From Tritrichomonas musculus (lineage: Eukaryota > Parabasalia > Tritrichomonadida > Tritrichomonadidae): 23,186 nucleotides of DNA. Shown here in pieces: positions 9,637-19,076 of the stretch. Both the position numbers and the translations under genes were made by a program. The stretch's first letter is position 1, and every line of letters begins with the position of its first letter. The notes beneath the pieces are model-generated. The model saw only the letters and a list, made by a program, of their open reading frames with translations. It did no database searches and was not told the DNA's origin. Where the stretch lies: NCBI GenBank assembly GCA_039105265.1, contig JAPFFF010000417.1, positions 1 to 23,186 of the forward strand, given 5' to 3'.

Positions 9637-10232
9637 TAACTCTCGTCAAGTTACACTTAGCATTTCTTCCTTATAACCCAAATAAATTTTGGAGTTTTAC
9701 TTATAAATAAAAGGTCATCATTTACAAATTTCTTGTTTCTGGTTTTATTTCAGCTATAATTATGTTATTTATTACCAGTAAATACAAGTATTTTAACATT
9801 AGAACTCATAATGCTCTAGTTGTTTTCACATAATTGGACAAAAATATTCTTTTCATATTTAAAAAGTACACATTTAAAACTCTAATTTGCATTAATTTGT
9901 GCTTGCCCATTATTTTGAATGAGATAAAAGAGAATTACACAGATTGTTTGATCTTTTTCAATAAAAATAAAGTTTACAAAAAGTTGAAATATGTCATAGA
10001 TTCTGAAGAAAAAAAAGTCAACAATATTTATAAAAAATATTAAAATATATTATTGTTTATTATCTATTTTTGGAAAAAATATATTATATATTACAATTAT
10101 ATAGCAATAACAAATCAAAATTAAAAAAATTAAATTTATATCATAAGATATTTAAAAAATATTTCTATGATAATTTATCTTCTATTACAAAATATTTCAC
10201 AAAATAACAAAGGTTCCAATTTCTCTTTTAAA
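9637..10232. other. Spacer with a doubtful short open frame
   Basis: About 600 bp, AT-rich. A 69-codon open stretch at 9834-10043 lacks an ATG near its start. Its second half (LKYVIDSEEKKVNNIYKKY) looks more protein-like than its first, so it may be a relic of a coding sequence; I cannot place it. Nothing else is visible. Confidence 0.3.
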
Positions 10233-10466
10233 ATGGAAATTCAAAAATATTTAGCAGGAATGAAGCGTAAATACAAAATTATTCTTAATTTCATCAACAA
10301 AGATAACGTTACTGAAAATGTTTTTCAAGAAGTAATAGATTTGCATCATTCCAATGATTTTTACAAAATCCAAGATTTAATTGAGACTTTTCGTTTGATT
10401 ATGAGCATATCAAATAATCATCATCGCAATTCTTCCTTTTTTGCTAACATTGAAAAAAATCATTAA
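10233..10466 (+). pseudogene. N-terminal relic of a trichomonad ankyrin-repeat protein
   Basis: From the ATG at 10233 a 77-residue frame begins MEIQKYLAGMKRKYK and ends with ISNNHHRNSSFFANIEKNH, then a stop. The order (an MxIQKYL-KM start, an acidic NV-EN-FQ helix, then SNNHHR-x-x-FF-xxIEK) is the N-terminal signature I recall from the large Tritrichomonas/Trichomonas ankyrin-repeat family. Those proteins run for hundreds of residues with ankyrin repeats after this region. Here the frame stops directly after the signature, and only scraps follow in another frame to about 10600. It is therefore a truncated remnant of a protein-interaction gene. The frame also extends 22 codons upstream to another ATG at 10167, but family resemblance favours 10233. 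Confidence 0.5.
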
Positions 10467-10619
10467 TATTTAAATTATCATATAAGCATGTTAACTTGTT
10501 TAATAAGAAAAAATTCTACTTTATAATATTTTGGTTGAGTATATGCGATACTTTTTGTTCAGAGAGCAAGACTTTCATAAAATATTTTGAAAAGTAAATT
10601 CACCGAGATAACTGTTAAA

Positions 10620-11028
10620 GGATCATCCATATAGTGATTCTCATTCGCAAGGTTCTGATGATAAAGCCCCAATAAACGGAGTTAAAAAAGTGTACCAAGT
10701 AAAATTATCTTTAATGATCGTAAACAATCAGAATTGCTTGATGAAAAGATATATCTAATAGCTGAATCAGAAGGAAAATTTGATTGCGATGGATGGAAAA
10801 GGAAAGTTGATCCACATCGAATTTTCAATGATTTTTATTGTTCACCTAAAAATGGTGAAACAACTCCAGAAAATTCAAAGAAAGAAAATCTATTGAGTGG
10901 TGGAGTAATTGCTGCAATAGTGATTGTAGTTATTGTCGTAGTTGGTGTTGTTGTATTCCTTCTTGTTTACTTTTTGGTAATAAAGAAAAAAATCTAAAGA
11001 AAATGAAGAAAAAGCAGATGAGGTTTAA
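10620..11028 (+). pseudogene. C-terminal relic of a single-pass surface protein
   Basis: An open frame from about 10686 reads FNDRKQSELLDEKIYLIAE, then a short Cys-containing ectodomain (FDCDGWKRKVDP, FYCSP). A long hydrophobic Val/Ile span follows at 10899-10982 (GGVIAAIVIVVIVVVGVVV onward), then Lys residues. The frame stops at 10997, but a one-base shift continues as KSKENEEKADEV to a stop at 11026-11028, the expected acidic cytoplasmic tail. Upstream, DHPYSDSHSQGSDD reads in another frame from 10621. There is no start codon or signal peptide. The layout matches the C-terminus of trichomonad type I surface proteins; the family of the lost ectodomain is not recognised. At least two frame changes mark it as a dead fragment. 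Confidence 0.5.
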
Positions 11029-11170
11029 AACCATTCATTTCATAATCAATTTATCTTTGAATAAACCAATCACTTATTTTATTGATTGATTTTATTTGTT
11101 TGACTTATTATTTGGGCTATGTATAAGTTTTATTTTAGGAGTCATCTTTTATGTTCAATTATTTGAATTA

Positions 11171-11296
11171 AATACGATTACTAAAGGTCAAATAATTGCT
11201 TTTTGTATGAATATTCTTTTAAAAAAAATTATTATGGAATTGTCAATGAGTGATGTCAAAATACCGTTAATGATACATCACGCCAAATGGGAGTGA
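11171..11296 (+). pseudogene. Fragment of a Tc1/mariner-like transposase helix-turn-helix
   Basis: Forty-one codons read TITKGQIIAFCMN, then KKIIMELSMSD and a final IHHAKWE before a TGA. This follows the N-terminal DNA-binding helix-turn-helix layout of Tc1/mariner and related transposases (KGQII..., then IA..L..S...V...I..W). The glycine of the turn and several helix residues are altered, and nothing of the catalytic DDE domain follows; the 207-bp foldback element begins 20 bp later. The match is by pattern only and could be chance. Confidence 0.3.
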
Positions 11297-11316
11297 TCGT
11301 TTTGGCCAACAGATTA

Positions 11317-11523
11317 CAATTTTTACCCTTTAAAAAAAAAAATTAGAAGATTTTATGTTCCGAATTTTTCCCAGTGTCTAATCCACATCCTTGCCATCTC
11401 GACTACGCCTCTGCTTCGCTCGACGCCCACTAGGAGCTATAGAGACATTGGGAAATATTCTGGAAAAATATAAAATCTTCTAAGCTTTTTTTTTTTTTTT
11501 TTTTTTTTTAAGGGTAAAAATTG
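11317..11523. mobile_element. 207-bp foldback (MITE-like) element with GC-rich core
   Basis: The two ends are imperfect inverted repeats of about 60 bp. Each begins CAATTTTTACCCTT, followed by an A run (about 11 on the left, about 24 on the right), then TTAGAAGATTTTAT, then a less exact part ending in TTTCCCA-TGTCT. The core, about 11380-11440, is strikingly GC-rich for this window (CTCGACTACGCCTCTGCTTC and beyond). No clear target duplication is seen. Right of it, AAATTGACCTCT-CTG occurs twice in succession. It looks like a miniature inverted-repeat element; its family is not identified. Confidence 0.6.
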
Positions 11524-11677
11524 ACCTCTACTGCAAAATTGACCTCTGCTGGCACAAATTGACTGAGGTCTGTCTGCTGGTAAATACGATTTGTGGCCCA
11601 ATGGAAGAATGTTTTATATAAAAGGCATTCGGCCTCTCAAAAAGTTAAATAATTATTAATTTTTTTATTAATTAAGA

Positions 11678-14600
11678 TTAAGCTAAATTCATTTCATTGT
11701 CATTTTCTTCTTCATTTTCATCTTCATTAGATTTCTTATATCTAATGACAATAATTGTCATGATAACAGCAACACCAATAAATGACATAGTAATTCCTGA
11801 AATAAGCTTCCAATTAAAGCCTTCATTGGCTTTCTTTTCAATAGAATTATGGAAATTGAATTCTTGAGATTTAGCATCATATCTGACCAAACGTCGATTC
11901 AAATTCAAAGCGGTTTTTTCATCGGTCGAGAACTTGCAAAATTCAATATTGATCTTTGGGGCATCAATTTTATTGACAATGGATGTTCCGTCAATGTGGT
12001 GAGCATTCTTTGCAAGATTTCCAGTGAATATGCAATCTTTAACGTTCATCTCAACTTGCTTTCTGTTTGAATGAACATAGAAAATTGAAGATGAAGACTT
12101 ATCGTTCATTTCAAAAACGCAATTTTCAATGGAAACTCCTGTTTTTGACAGTTTGATTGAATTCGTTGATCTATCGAAGCTGCTGTCAAATTTGACGCCA
12201 GTTCCTATATTTTTACTGAACTTACATGCGATCACATCACAATTGTAAACTGACAAATATATTGCAGAACCACCGAAAAGTTGATCATCAGTTTGTACTT
12301 TACTTGCGACGTTGTTTTCAAATGTGCATTGTAAGACTTGGACGGTGTTTGACTCTTGATTGCAGTAAATGTAAACGGCTCCTCCAAAAATGGCTTCACA
12401 ACGTGAAAAATAGACACCAACGAGCAAGATTGGGTCTTCAATTTGTATATCTATGTAGATGTAGATGCCACCACCACCTTGTTGAGATTTACATTGGATG
12501 AATTTGGATTGATTACAAACAATTCCGTAGTTTTTCAATTCAACAGCTCCTCCGTTTGTTGGATGGTCAAATCCGTTGAATTCTACATCAAAAATTGAAA
12601 CAAACGAGATTGTTCCAATTTCATTTCCGTTTGCAACGCATCGATCTGATCCATCACAAGTTTGACCAGGAAGATCAGTCTCACATTCGAAACCGTTTGA
12701 GCAAGATGCACCGAATTGAATCAATTTTGCGTTTTCCGTTTTGATGAATTTTTCTTTGGCAGGTGAAATGATGTTGCTTTCAAATTTCCATGTTCCTGCC
12801 AATTGTGCATCACTACTGCAATCGAAGATGCATGTGACATTGTTTGATATATTGATTGTGTTTGATATGAACTCAAAGTTTGATGATGTTTTTGGAACAA
12901 AGAAAACAAGAGATGTGACTTCATTATCTTGAACGAAGTTACAGCTCTCAATTTTGAATAATTGATCTGGCGATGAAGTACCAACAGTATCGCAATCATA
13001 ACGAATTGCACTCAACTCATTCATGTTTGTGAAATTGCATTGTTTAACATGACCAGAAATAGCTTTAAAGTTAAGTTGACACTTTCCTTTGAACTGACAA
13101 TCAGAAATTTCAAATAAAACTGGTTTGTTGCTTGTAATATCAACAGCTCCACCATCTGTTGATGTTGATTCTTCAAATATACATTTTGTGATTTCAATTG
13201 GTCTTGTTGTTTGGACATTGTTGACAAAGATTGAAACTGAACCACCAGTGACATTTGCGAATCCATTTGAAAAAGTGCAATCAATAATATGTAATGAGGG
13301 ATTTGTGGCTAATAGTGTCTTTGATGATGATTCAGAAGCAGTTGTATATGAATAATATATAGAACCACCATAACCATCTGGTTGTTGGCCTTGATATTCA
13401 CTATGAGCTTTATTTCCGTCAAAAATGCAATGATTGATTTCAATTGGTTTTGCTGGTTCGTTATTTTTGAGTATTATACAAATTGCGCCGCCTTTAGAAC
13501 CACAAGTGTTCTTTATAAATTGGCAATTATTTACACTGAATCCAAAACTTTCTGAAGGTGTTGTTGATGGTTTATAATAGAAGTATATTGAACCACCAGA
13601 TTCAGGCAAAAATAGTTCATCAAAAGTTGAATTGTAATCAGATTCATCAGCTCTATTTTCATTGAAAAAACAGTCAATTATTTCAATTGGCTTAGAAGGT
13701 TCACCATTCGTTAATGAAATGAATATAGCTCCACCATCGCCTTGTCCCCAATTTTTATTGAAATGACAATAGTTAATTCTTAATGAATACATATATTCAT
13801 CTTCCAAGAGAGCTTTTGATGATGTTGTAGAGGTTGAATTTGTAACATAGCATATGGCTGCACCATTTCCGGCCATATTATCATTACCGAATAATGAATC
13901 TTCAATTAAAACACTACTAAATTTGGCATCGATATAAATGGCCCCTCCATAATTATTGTCTTCATATCCGTCTGTTTGAACCCAATTATCATTAAAGCAA
14001 CATTTTTTAATTTCAAATAAGCGTCCTGTTTCGGTAGATTCGATGCAAATAGCACCTCCTTTAACAGCTGAACATATAGAAAAGTCGGTATTGTAGATTT
14101 TGATTGGAAGTTTTATATCTTTGTTGATGTTATTGCTTGTTTTAATGTATAAACCACCACCAAGACCAGTGTCAGAATTCGTAATTTGATTAAAAGTGCA
14201 ATCGAATATACCAATGAGCGAGTCTAATGCAACTTTTGTTGATTCGTCATATAATGTTTCACAATCTCGGACATATTGATGTGAATTTGGATCTGGTTCT
14301 GGAGGGCACTGTGTATAAACACATTCTGACAGTTTGTCGGTTATTTGTTCTATTTGGTCATTAAAACTATAACAAACATATTCGGTTCTCAATGGAAACA
14401 TGCAGTTATCTGTAAATGTCCATCCTTGGAATATAATTGTTGCCCAATCTTTGAGACCAAAAAGATAAGTGCTTCGACATTTTGAATCAATTTTGAATTG
14501 ATTACCGATAATATCGATTTTTAAATTATCTCGATTAAATAAGAGAATGGAATCTGTATTAGATTTCTCACTATGCTTAAATATACAGTTTGAAATTGTC

Positions 14601-15169
14601 AATTTTTCATCATCATTTTGATTTTCAGGAGGATCATAGAAAATATAACCTGCAGTCGCTCCTGTTACTTTGTTTTTGATAAGTTTGCAATTATCTATTT
14701 TTCCTTTGGCTGCTTGAATGCTGATTGCTGTTGCTCCGCTATATACTGAGCAGTGATCGAATGTACACTGAACAATATCTATAGATTTTGAAGCAGATGA
14801 AGATGTGAAATATACACATCCGCCATCACAATATTGGAAATCTGTATTTAATATTTCGACATTTCCAGTTAATTCAGAGGGGAAATTATCGTCAAAATTA
14901 ATTAATATAATTCCATACACTTCAAATTCAAGCTTAAAATCTTTGAATGTGCAAGATTTAATCGTGAAAACACTATTTTTAATTGTAATTTGGCTTGTAA
15001 ATTGTTGTTGGCATGAATAAAGCTTGACTTTATCATATTCAATGCCGGAGCCATCAATGATTTCTTGATAGTCTTCACCGGGTTTTGTACAATCTTCAAG
15101 GAGAGATGGCTGCTTTTTGATTTCGTTAGAAACTGATAAAGCTATAAAGAGTTCGATAACGAAAAACAT
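11678..15169 (-). CDS. Pmp-like beta-helix surface protein
   Basis: A 1163-residue type I membrane protein. Residues 1-14 (MFFVIELFIALSVS) form a signal peptide. The large ectodomain carries about 14 motifs of the GG-A/S/G-hydrophobic type (GGAIYI, GGSIYF, GGAVYI, GGGIYI) interleaved with FxxN motifs (FNDN, FNKN, FNEN, FIKN, FDGN, FENN, FSKN, FTGN). This is the signature of chlamydial polymorphic membrane proteins and their trichomonad counterparts, a right-handed parallel beta-helix. Each rung usually has a CxF element, and Cys is frequent. Residues 1122-1142 (LISGITMSFIGVAVIMTIIV) span the membrane, followed by RYKK and an acidic 20-residue tail. It is probably displayed at the cell surface; adhesion is the role usually proposed for the family and is not shown here. 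The ATG at 15169 sits 10 nt after a good initiator. The frame is intact. Confidence 0.92.
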   Translation of the reverse strand: MFFVIELFIALSVSNEIKKQPSLLEDCTKPGEDYQEIIDGSGIEYDKVKLYSCQQQFTSQITIKNSVFTIKSCTFKDFKLEFEVYGIILINFDDNFPSELTGNVEILNTDFQYCDGGCVYFTSSSASKSIDIVQCTFDHCSVYSGATAISIQAAKGKIDNCKLIKNKVTGATAGYIFYDPPENQNDDEKLTISNCIFKHSEKSNTDSILLFNRDNLKIDIIGNQFKIDSKCRSTYLFGLKDWATIIFQGWTFTDNCMFPLRTEYVCYSFNDQIEQITDKLSECVYTQCPPEPDPNSHQYVRDCETLYDESTKVALDSLIGIFDCTFNQITNSDTGLGGGLYIKTSNNINKDIKLPIKIYNTDFSICSAVKGGAICIESTETGRLFEIKKCCFNDNWVQTDGYEDNNYGGAIYIDAKFSSVLIEDSLFGNDNMAGNGAAICYVTNSTSTTSSKALLEDEYMYSLRINYCHFNKNWGQGDGGAIFISLTNGEPSKPIEIIDCFFNENRADESDYNSTFDELFLPESGGSIYFYYKPSTTPSESFGFSVNNCQFIKNTCGSKGGAICIILKNNEPAKPIEINHCIFDGNKAHSEYQGQQPDGYGGSIYYSYTTASESSSKTLLATNPSLHIIDCTFSNGFANVTGGSVSIFVNNVQTTRPIEITKCIFEESTSTDGGAVDITSNKPVLFEISDCQFKGKCQLNFKAISGHVKQCNFTNMNELSAIRYDCDTVGTSSPDQLFKIESCNFVQDNEVTSLVFFVPKTSSNFEFISNTINISNNVTCIFDCSSDAQLAGTWKFESNIISPAKEKFIKTENAKLIQFGASCSNGFECETDLPGQTCDGSDRCVANGNEIGTISFVSIFDVEFNGFDHPTNGGAVELKNYGIVCNQSKFIQCKSQQGGGGIYIYIDIQIEDPILLVGVYFSRCEAIFGGAVYIYCNQESNTVQVLQCTFENNVASKVQTDDQLFGGSAIYLSVYNCDVIACKFSKNIGTGVKFDSSFDRSTNSIKLSKTGVSIENCVFEMNDKSSSSIFYVHSNRKQVEMNVKDCIFTGNLAKNAHHIDGTSIVNKIDAPKINIEFCKFSTDEKTALNLNRRLVRYDAKSQEFNFHNSIEKKANEGFNWKLISGITMSFIGVAVIMTIIVIRYKKSNEDENEEENDNEMNLA

Positions 15170-15175
15170 TTCAAT

Positions 15176-15181
15176 TAATGA
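15176..15181 (-). promoter_or_regulatory. Trichomonad initiator (TCATTA) of the Pmp-like gene
   Basis: TCATTA on the minus strand fits the core initiator of trichomonad promoters (TCA+1-Y-W), with the +1 A at 15179. It gives a 5' leader of about 10 nt, typical for this group, and supports the chosen ATG. Confidence 0.6.
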
Positions 15182-15518
15182 ACTTTAAATATTAATACGA
15201 TTATTCTTAGAGAAAACAATATGAGTATTTAAATAGATTCAATTTTTGATCACAAAACTTTTGTTTATAGATTCATTTTTTGATCGCTAAGATAAAATTT
15301 TTTTTGCTAAAAAATCTTTTTAATTATTTAGAAATTAATAAATAAAGCCTATGCTTTAAATGGTCAATGACCACTTTTGGGCATCTGATTTGAGAGACCA
15401 CTTTTTGATTTGTGGGGCAATCGCTTATATAAATTCACCACTTTTTGAGAGATTTTATTCAATTTATGATTCAAAAAGTGGATGTATATTGATTCAATTT
15501 TTTTGTGCTAAAAACTCC
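15182..15518. other. Upstream region of the Pmp-like gene with CCACTTTTTGA motifs
   Basis: AT-rich non-coding sequence. CCACTTTT occurs near 15370, 15398 and 15438. The copy at 15438-15448 (CCACTTTTTGA) is answered by its exact reverse complement at 15471-15481, forming an 11-bp stem with a 22-nt loop. These copies could be regulatory or mobile-element debris; I see no coding frame. Confidence 0.4.
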
Positions 15519-15526
15519 ATTCAAAT

Positions 15527-16284
15527 CTAGGCTTTTGTGTCCATATAAAAAAGTTTCCATTTTCTAACTTTTTGATGAAGCTTTAAGAATTTTAATGGAT
15601 ACAAAATTTTTAAAAATCCTCTTTTTGAGAGTATTTTTTGAATATCTGTGTCCATAAATTTTTTTTTGGACATATTATATTTCTTTTGTAAAAAAACGAA
15701 AATATCATATTCATTTTTCTACATTTTTTAATTTGTCTTGCTAAAGAAAAAAAGTGAGAGTAGATATCTTTTTTTTTCTTAAATTTTGAATAATACTCTC
15801 AATTTTTTTTCTATAACAAAATTAAAAATATTTTCGTAAAAATGTAATTATATGTATTATTTCTTCATTATTTCATAACTATATAAATATATAAAAATAT
15901 AATTTTAAAATAAAAAAAAATATTAAAAATATTATAATATATTGAATAAAATTTAAGAATATGTAATTTTCAAATCAAATAAATAATATTATAACAAAGA
16001 TTAAATAATAAATTAATAAAAATATTAAACAATATAAATAAATATTTATGTATAATAATATTTACAATCTCATTTATTATTTAACCACGACGATCAAATA
16101 TTCATTTAATTCTTTGGAATTAATTAATTGAAAATTAAGAGTGTATCCAAAATTGAAATAAATGTGTCCAAATGGATATTTTGGACACTCAATAGTTCTC
16201 AAATAATAACGAACAAAATTTTGTATCCAAAGCTCACTTTTTGAATTTAAATGGACACTTTTTTATATGGACACAAAAGCCTAG
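15527..16284. mobile_element. Non-autonomous hAT-like transposon, 758 bp
   Basis: The termini are inverted repeats of 36 bp with one mismatch, beginning CTAGGCTTTTGTGTCC. The element is flanked by a perfect 8-bp target duplication, ATTCAAAT, at 15519-15526 and 16285-16292; an 8-bp duplication is characteristic of the hAT superfamily. The motif TGTCC (or GGACA) occurs about seven times, mostly near the ends, as expected of subterminal transposase-binding sites, with several TATCC variants. The interior is AT-rich with no coding frame, so it must have moved with a transposase supplied elsewhere. The perfect duplication and nearly identical ends suggest a fairly recent insertion. Confidence 0.85.
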
Positions 16285-16490
16285 ATTCAAATTCTTTATA
16301 ATTGAAAATTGTGAGATCATAGAAAATACAAAAATTGAATAAAAATTTCTCATTTTTGAATTAATTGTAATAAAATATTTAAATTTAAAAATATATTAAA
16401 AAATAATATATATATATATATTATATTATGAATAAAACAAAAGTAATACAATAATTTAATAATAATAAATGTTAAATATAAATAATTTTC

Positions 16491-16537
16491 TAACAAGAAA
16501 CTTGCGATGCCGTTTATAAACTATGATTTTTTAAAAA
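16491..16537 (+). repeat. Direct repeat R1, copy 1
   Basis: A 47-bp block beginning TAACAAGAAACTTGCGATGC that recurs at 16793-16839 with a single difference. Its central part (TTGCGATGCCG) is GC-richer than the surroundings, so the match is not a composition artefact. It is followed directly by repeat R2. Confidence 0.85.
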
Positions 16538-16540
16538 AAA

Positions 16541-16613
16541 TATAAATTCAAATACGATTAAGAATTCAAAAAATTTATCTACTCATTTAATTTTTGAATT
16601 GTCTTTGAAAATA
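16541..16613 (+). repeat. Direct repeat R2, copy 1
   Basis: About 73 bp containing ACGATTAAGAATTCAAAAA and ATCTACTCATTTAATTTTTG. It recurs with few differences at about 18384-18456, 1.84 kb away in the same orientation. Confidence 0.85.
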
Positions 16614-16622
16614 TGGGAATAT

Positions 16623-16683
16623 TCGCTATATAGTCAAAACAATGAAATCAAAGCAAAAACACTCGCTATATAGTCAAAACAAT
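16623..16683 (+). repeat. Two copies of a CGCTATATAGTCAAAAC block
   Basis: A 21-bp identical block containing CGCTATATAGTCAAAAC occurs at 16623-16643 and 16663-16683, 40 bp apart. Shortly after, AGAGGAGGAGC also occurs twice (near 16702 and 16740). The stretch is a patchwork of short direct duplications between the two R1 copies. Confidence 0.75.
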
Positions 16684-16792
16684 TAATTGTATGGTTTTTT
16701 TAGAGGAGGAGCTTATTATGAATCATTGAATGGAATTTAAGAGGAGGAGCAATTTAAAAAAATGCACTTTTTTCAAATCGAGTCTATATATA

Positions 16793-16839
16793 TAACAAGA
16801 AACTTGCGATGCCGTTTATAAACTATGGTTTTTTAAAAA
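16793..16839 (+). repeat. Direct repeat R1, copy 2
   Basis: Second copy of the 47-bp R1 block, offset 302 bp from the first. Here it is not followed by R2. A further GCCGTTTAT lies at 16850. Confidence 0.85.
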
Positions 16840-18380
16840 GGTAAAAGGAGGCCGTTTATTTTGTCCGTTAAAAAAAATAAAAAAACATCAATAACAATTG
16901 TTCTTTTGGACCAGTTATAAAAAAAATCACATTGATGAGAGATATTTTGATATTTCAAAATAATATTATAATTTATGGAGTAGAAATTTATCTTTTTTTT
17001 GTACTTTTGATTATCATGGATATTAATCATAAACAAAATGTTTCGATTATTACTTCACCTCTAATGATTTATATTGTATGTCAGTATATAATATTGGCTA
17101 TATAGACAAAAAATAAAATAATCGTAACATTTCCCTAATATCATGAAAATATTTTTTCAATGAATTTTTTTATGAATGGTAACTTTTTGTTAAAATATCT
17201 AACTTTTTGTGATATAATGATAAAACCAAAAGTATATATTTATATATCTTTTCAATGAAAATTTATTTTAGAAACATTTATCATATATTATTTTTAATTT
17301 AATATCTATATTTTAAAATGTTTTTTTATTTTGAATATTAATTAATATTTGTATATATAATTGAACTTTTTTAAATGATTTGCAAAAAATGGAAAAAATA
17401 GAAAGCAAGTTTAAATTACAATAAATTATTTAAGTATATGTATTTTTCTTATTATGGTGATGAACTTAAATTTTATTGTCCCCTCCAAAAGATATGAGTT
17501 GGCAAAGGAACAGCCCAATATTAAAAATACTCAACAAAAAAGAACAGTTTAATGATATTCATCAACAGATTCAGTTAATTCAATATCAACACATACTCAA
17601 AAAAACATTTGAAACAATCAAATTTGATTAATAATTTTTTCATTACCAATCTAATTATTTTTCACAAATTTCATTATTTTTTCATACTTTTTAATAAGTA
17701 TACAAATTATTTTCATCTATATTCATAAAAAAAATTGATTTACTTTATGCTTACTATAATATGTTCATCAAAATCCCTCAATTTAATATAATATTAGCAA
17801 TATTTACATGCATTAATATATCTATACTATTTTATATTTTTATAAATGCATAATAATATTGGTTAAATGATTTTAAAATAAGATATTTGCATTTTTAATT
17901 CTTTTAAATTGAATAGTCTTTATTTAAAAATATAGAAAATTTAATGACTTTATTATTTTTATATTCTCAATATATTTTGAATAAGCTTTCAAAATATAAA
18001 TTTATAAATATGCTTTATACTGGAAAATAATAAACAATATTTGTATATTATAGATAAAAAATATAATAAATTATATAAATATTTAAATAGTAATATATAA
18101 CTAAACAATATTTAAAAATGGGTTAGAAAAAACAGTTTCTAGGCAAAATCCTCTTAGAGCACCTAGAAATATTTTGAATACATACATGACGTTAAAATTC
18201 AATTTCTTCACTTTTTCTATTAAATATTTTAAAATTGATATTATTCCAATTTCCCTACGACAGATCTTATTTGCTTCTAAATAAAAAATGTTTAAGATAA
18301 TAAATTAAATTTATATTTTATGATTATTTAACGAAATAAGAAAATTGAAAAAAAACCAAATTCGTTTACCTTTTTTTTTA
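16840..18380. other. Long AT-rich stretch without a clear gene
   Basis: About 1.5 kb of extremely AT-rich sequence. The only protein-like piece is a 45-codon frame at 17494-17631, starting MSWQRNSPILKILNKKE and rich in Gln, Ile and Lys, in a locally GC-richer patch. It is unrecognised and could be a relic. Near 18135-18175 TTTCTAGG and CCTAGAAA form a short palindrome recalling the CTAGG termini of the nearby hAT-like elements. Nothing else is visible. Confidence 0.4.
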
Positions 18381-18383
18381 AAA

Positions 18384-18456
18384 AAATAAAAATTCAATTA
18401 CGATTAAGAATTCAAAAATTTTATCTACTCATTTAATTTTTGAATTGTCTTTGAAA
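18384..18456 (+). repeat. Direct repeat R2, copy 2
   Basis: Second copy of R2 (see 16541-16613), again preceded by a run of A or T and followed by an A run. It is not accompanied by R1, so R1 and R2 are separable units. Confidence 0.85.
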
Positions 18457-18581
18457 AAAAAAATATGCAATATATAATTAAATATTTACAAAAACAAAAT
18501 GAAGATTAAATTATTAATAGGATACTATGTTTTGTGATCCGAAAAATTCAAACAATTTATCATAGAATAGTATCTTTTGAA

Positions 18582-19076
18582 CTAGGGTTGACTGTCCAGT
18601 GAAATGACTGTCCCTACCTTCACTTTTTCTAAAAAAAAACGTTATTTTGTCACTTTTTTTGGACAGAAAATCGTTATTTACGTCTATATTTGGTCGGAAA
18701 ATACTCAAAATTTGAAAGAGCAGTCCACTAACAAAAATAATGGATAGTTTTTTCTTTAGTTAATTAATCAAAATGTTTCAAAGATAGCAATTGATTTTTA
18801 AAATAAAATGGAGAGGAAAAAACGTTGACCAAAATTTTGAAAGCAATTAAATGAGTATTATCAAATATTGAAAAACATTAAAAATTTTTTTCCGATAAAA
18901 ATCAAAAATTTTCTAATTCAAATCAAAACAAATATCAATTCAAAATTTGAGGGGCTGTCCACAATTGAATTGGCTGTCCAAATATGGACAGATTTGGACT
19001 GTGGACAGCTGGTGTAAAAAAATACGTTGCTTTTTGGACAGTCTCCTTTGAAAAAGTTGTGGACAGTCAAACCTAG
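18582..19076. mobile_element. Non-autonomous hAT-like transposon, 495 bp
   Basis: The element begins CTAGGGTTGACTGTCCA and ends in the reverse complement of CTAGGTTTGACTGTCCA: 17-bp inverted repeats with one mismatch. It is flanked by a perfect 8-bp target duplication, CTTTTGAA, at 18574-18581 and 19077-19084. CTGTCC or GGACAG occurs nine times, concentrated towards both ends, forming an unusually dense subterminal motif array. There is no coding capacity; a 64-codon minus-strand frame across the left end is a shadow. The CTAGG start and TGTCC motif link it to the 758-bp element at 15527-16284, though the rest of the sequence differs. Confidence 0.88.

Noticed and set aside
11374-11445. tRNA- or SINE-like core in the foldback element
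   Set aside because: A box A-like TAGTCGAGATGG is present on the minus strand, but there is no box B, no cloverleaf and the arms are inverted repeats, so a foldback element explains it better.
11600-11665. Astacin-like text (YDLWPNGRMFYI) on the plus strand
   Set aside because: It recalls the LWPNG start of astacin peptidases, but only about 24 codons are open and there is no zinc-binding HExxH in the region.
18137-18175. Third CTAGG element between CTAGG and CCTAG
   Set aside because: The tips match, but they are only about 35 bp apart, lack TGTCC motifs and have no 8-bp flanking duplication.
16491-18456. R1/R2 repeats as long terminal repeats of a retroelement
   Set aside because: The shared blocks are far too short, their order differs between sites and no retroelement protein is visible between them.
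18514-18708. 64-codon minus-strand open frame
   Set aside because: It straddles the left boundary of the 495-bp transposon, so it cannot be an ancestral gene.
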